Shown piece after piece: positions 33,165 through 34,057 of a stretch of DNA of 34,057 nucleotides. The stretch lies in assembly GCA_945870865.1 (NCBI GenBank), contig CAMBTO010000019.1:1-34057 (forward strand), in the 5' to 3' direction. Position 1 is the first letter of the stretch. Every line of letters begins with the position of its first letter. This DNA is from Klebsiella pneumoniae (GTDB taxonomy: Bacteria > Pseudomonadota > Gammaproteobacteria > Eutrophobiales > Eutrophobiaceae). Both the position numbers and the translations under genes were made by a program. The notes beneath the pieces are model-generated. The model saw nothing but the letters and a program-made list of their open reading frames with translations, had not been told where the DNA came from and searched no databases.

Positions 33165-34057
33165 ATGATGCCTTTTTACCCGGGCTCACAGGTTCTGAAT
33201 ATGATTTGTCTCTTACGAATAACACCTGCTTATCTGCTTTTGTTACTGGCGTTACCGGTGTATGCGCAGGACGTGAACCAGGACGAACGGGTTGATTACG
33301 CGGCCGGGTTTTTCGAGCAATACCAGCCCGATACCGCGCTCGACATGGTGCAACAGATTCCCGGCTTTCAACTCGATGATGGCGACAGTCTGCGCGGATT
33401 CGGCGGATCGGCCGGCAATATCCTGATCGATGGACGGCGACCAAGCACGAAGCAGGATGTGCTGACTGCGATCCTTACCCGTATCCCTGCCCGTCATGTC
33501 GAGCGTATCGAACTGATACGTGGCAATGCTGGCGCGGCTGACCTGCAGGGACAGACTGTCGTCGCAAACATCATATTACATAAGGACGAGCCGGCCGCCA
33601 TCCGTTGGAGGGCCGGTTTTCGCCGCACTTTCAATAATCCGCACTTTGGTCCGGAGGCAGGGATCTCACTGTCTGACCGCTGGCACAAGATTGATTATAA
33701 TGCAGGATTCTCGGCCGAGCTGAATCCGCGCAGTTACAAGGGACCCGAGCGTATCTATAACAGCACCGGTGGCCAGGTCGATCAGCGCGATGATAACAAT
33801 TTCCGCGACAGCAGTTCCGGCGAGATTAACCTGAATGCGAGTTCGCTGTTCGGTGCAACCCAAGTGCGCCTGAATACCAAACTGGCCGTTTCGAACCAGG
33901 ATGGTTTAACGACTTCGATCCGGGTGCCATTGGCGAACAACGGTACTCGCCACGACGAATTTTTCGGTGACGACCAGGGGACGCATGCGCTGGAGTTTGG
34001 ACTGGATGCCGAGCGGCAACTCTCGGCTGACATTACCGGCAAGGCTATCTGGTTAAT
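33165..34057 (+). CDS. TonB-dependent outer membrane receptor, N-terminal part (runs off the window)
   Basis: The frame is open to the end of the window, about 297 codons. ATG 33165 has GGAG eleven bases upstream (33150-33153); ATG 33201 is the alternative and starts closer to the signal peptide (TPAYLLLLLALPVYAQD). The plug domain mirrors the receptor at 5631-7811: YQPDTALDMVQQIPGFQLDD against YQPNTALDMVRQLPGFKLDD, GNILIDGRRPSTKQD, RIPARHVERIELIRGN, and DLQGQTVVANIILHKDEP. The rest is beta-barrel. The two receptors are paralogues with probably related ligands. It stands behind the flavin monooxygenase gene on the same strand. Confidence 0.92.
   Translation, partial: MMPFYPGSQVLNMICLLRITPAYLLLLLALPVYAQDVNQDERVDYAAGFFEQYQPDTALDMVQQIPGFQLDDGDSLRGFGGSAGNILIDGRRPSTKQDVLTAILTRIPARHVERIELIRGNAGAADLQGQTVVANIILHKDEPAAIRWRAGFRRTFNNPHFGPEAGISLSDRWHKIDYNAGFSAELNPRSYKGPERIYNSTGGQVDQRDDNNFRDSSSGEINLNASSLFGATQVRLNTKLAVSNQDGLTTSIRVPLANNGTRHDEFFGDDQGTHALEFGLDAERQLSADITGKAIWL

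Overview
The window reads as a chromosomal stretch of a moderately GC-rich, Gram-negative, aerobic heterotroph. TonB-dependent receptors, lipobox lipoproteins, Tat signals, periplasmic c-type cytochromes and an RND/HlyD-type adaptor all require an outer membrane and periplasm. Overall style (dense genes, G-rich Shine-Dalgarno sites such as GGGGGA, DUF1592/DUF1552/ankyrin trio, many secreted alpha/beta hydrolases) suggests a free-living, probably marine or sediment gammaproteobacterium; this taxonomic call is an inference. No rRNA, tRNA, CRISPR array, intact insertion sequence or transcription regulator was recognised.

Layout. 1-3401 (+): tail of a DUF1588/DUF1585 haem protein, a Tat-exported DUF1552 protein and a secreted ankyrin protein, in one direction. 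3402-3817: decayed spacer with a LysE-type transporter stub. 3818-8902: secreted unknown protein, DUF1330 protein divergent from an SDR, TonB receptor and a secreted alpha/beta hydrolase. 9104-13667: a cytochrome c/Vgb-like propeller fusion, a dead cytochrome c gene, a secreted hydrolase and a tandem hydrolase-fold protein whose catalytic histidines are missing. 13673-14343: scar region with an EamA fragment, terminator hairpins and another gene stub. 14344-18214: secreted carboxymuconolactone-decarboxylase-like protein, S41 peptidase plus lipoprotein operon, and a TAXI-type binding protein with two CxxC pairs. 18453-21602: adaptor-permease-ATPase export operon of MacAB/LolCDE type. 21679-27651: B3-type metallo-beta-lactamase-fold enzyme, hydrolase, NMT1-type binding protein, phage-type PhoH, an entericidin-like lipoprotein, and a second B3-like protein with a damaged zinc site. 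27781-28125: a transglutaminase gene with its catalytic core deleted. 28229-31336: thiosulfate dehydrogenase (TsdA)-like dihaem cytochrome translationally coupled to a SulP anion transporter, followed by a Tat-exported DsrE-like protein. 31490-34057: an aromatic-hydroxylase-type flavoprotein and the start of a second TonB receptor, paralogous to the first.

How it fits together. Most products are exported and several look catabolic (flavin monooxygenase, CMD, SDR, alpha/beta hydrolases, TonB uptake), consistent with scavenging of organic compounds. Two solute-binding proteins have no permease beside them. The clearest metabolic unit is the sulfur module (TsdA-like, SulP, DsrE-like). At least four decayed genes and several families of short GGGGACAG/GGGGTCGGAG palindromes show that the spacers have been repeatedly rearranged.
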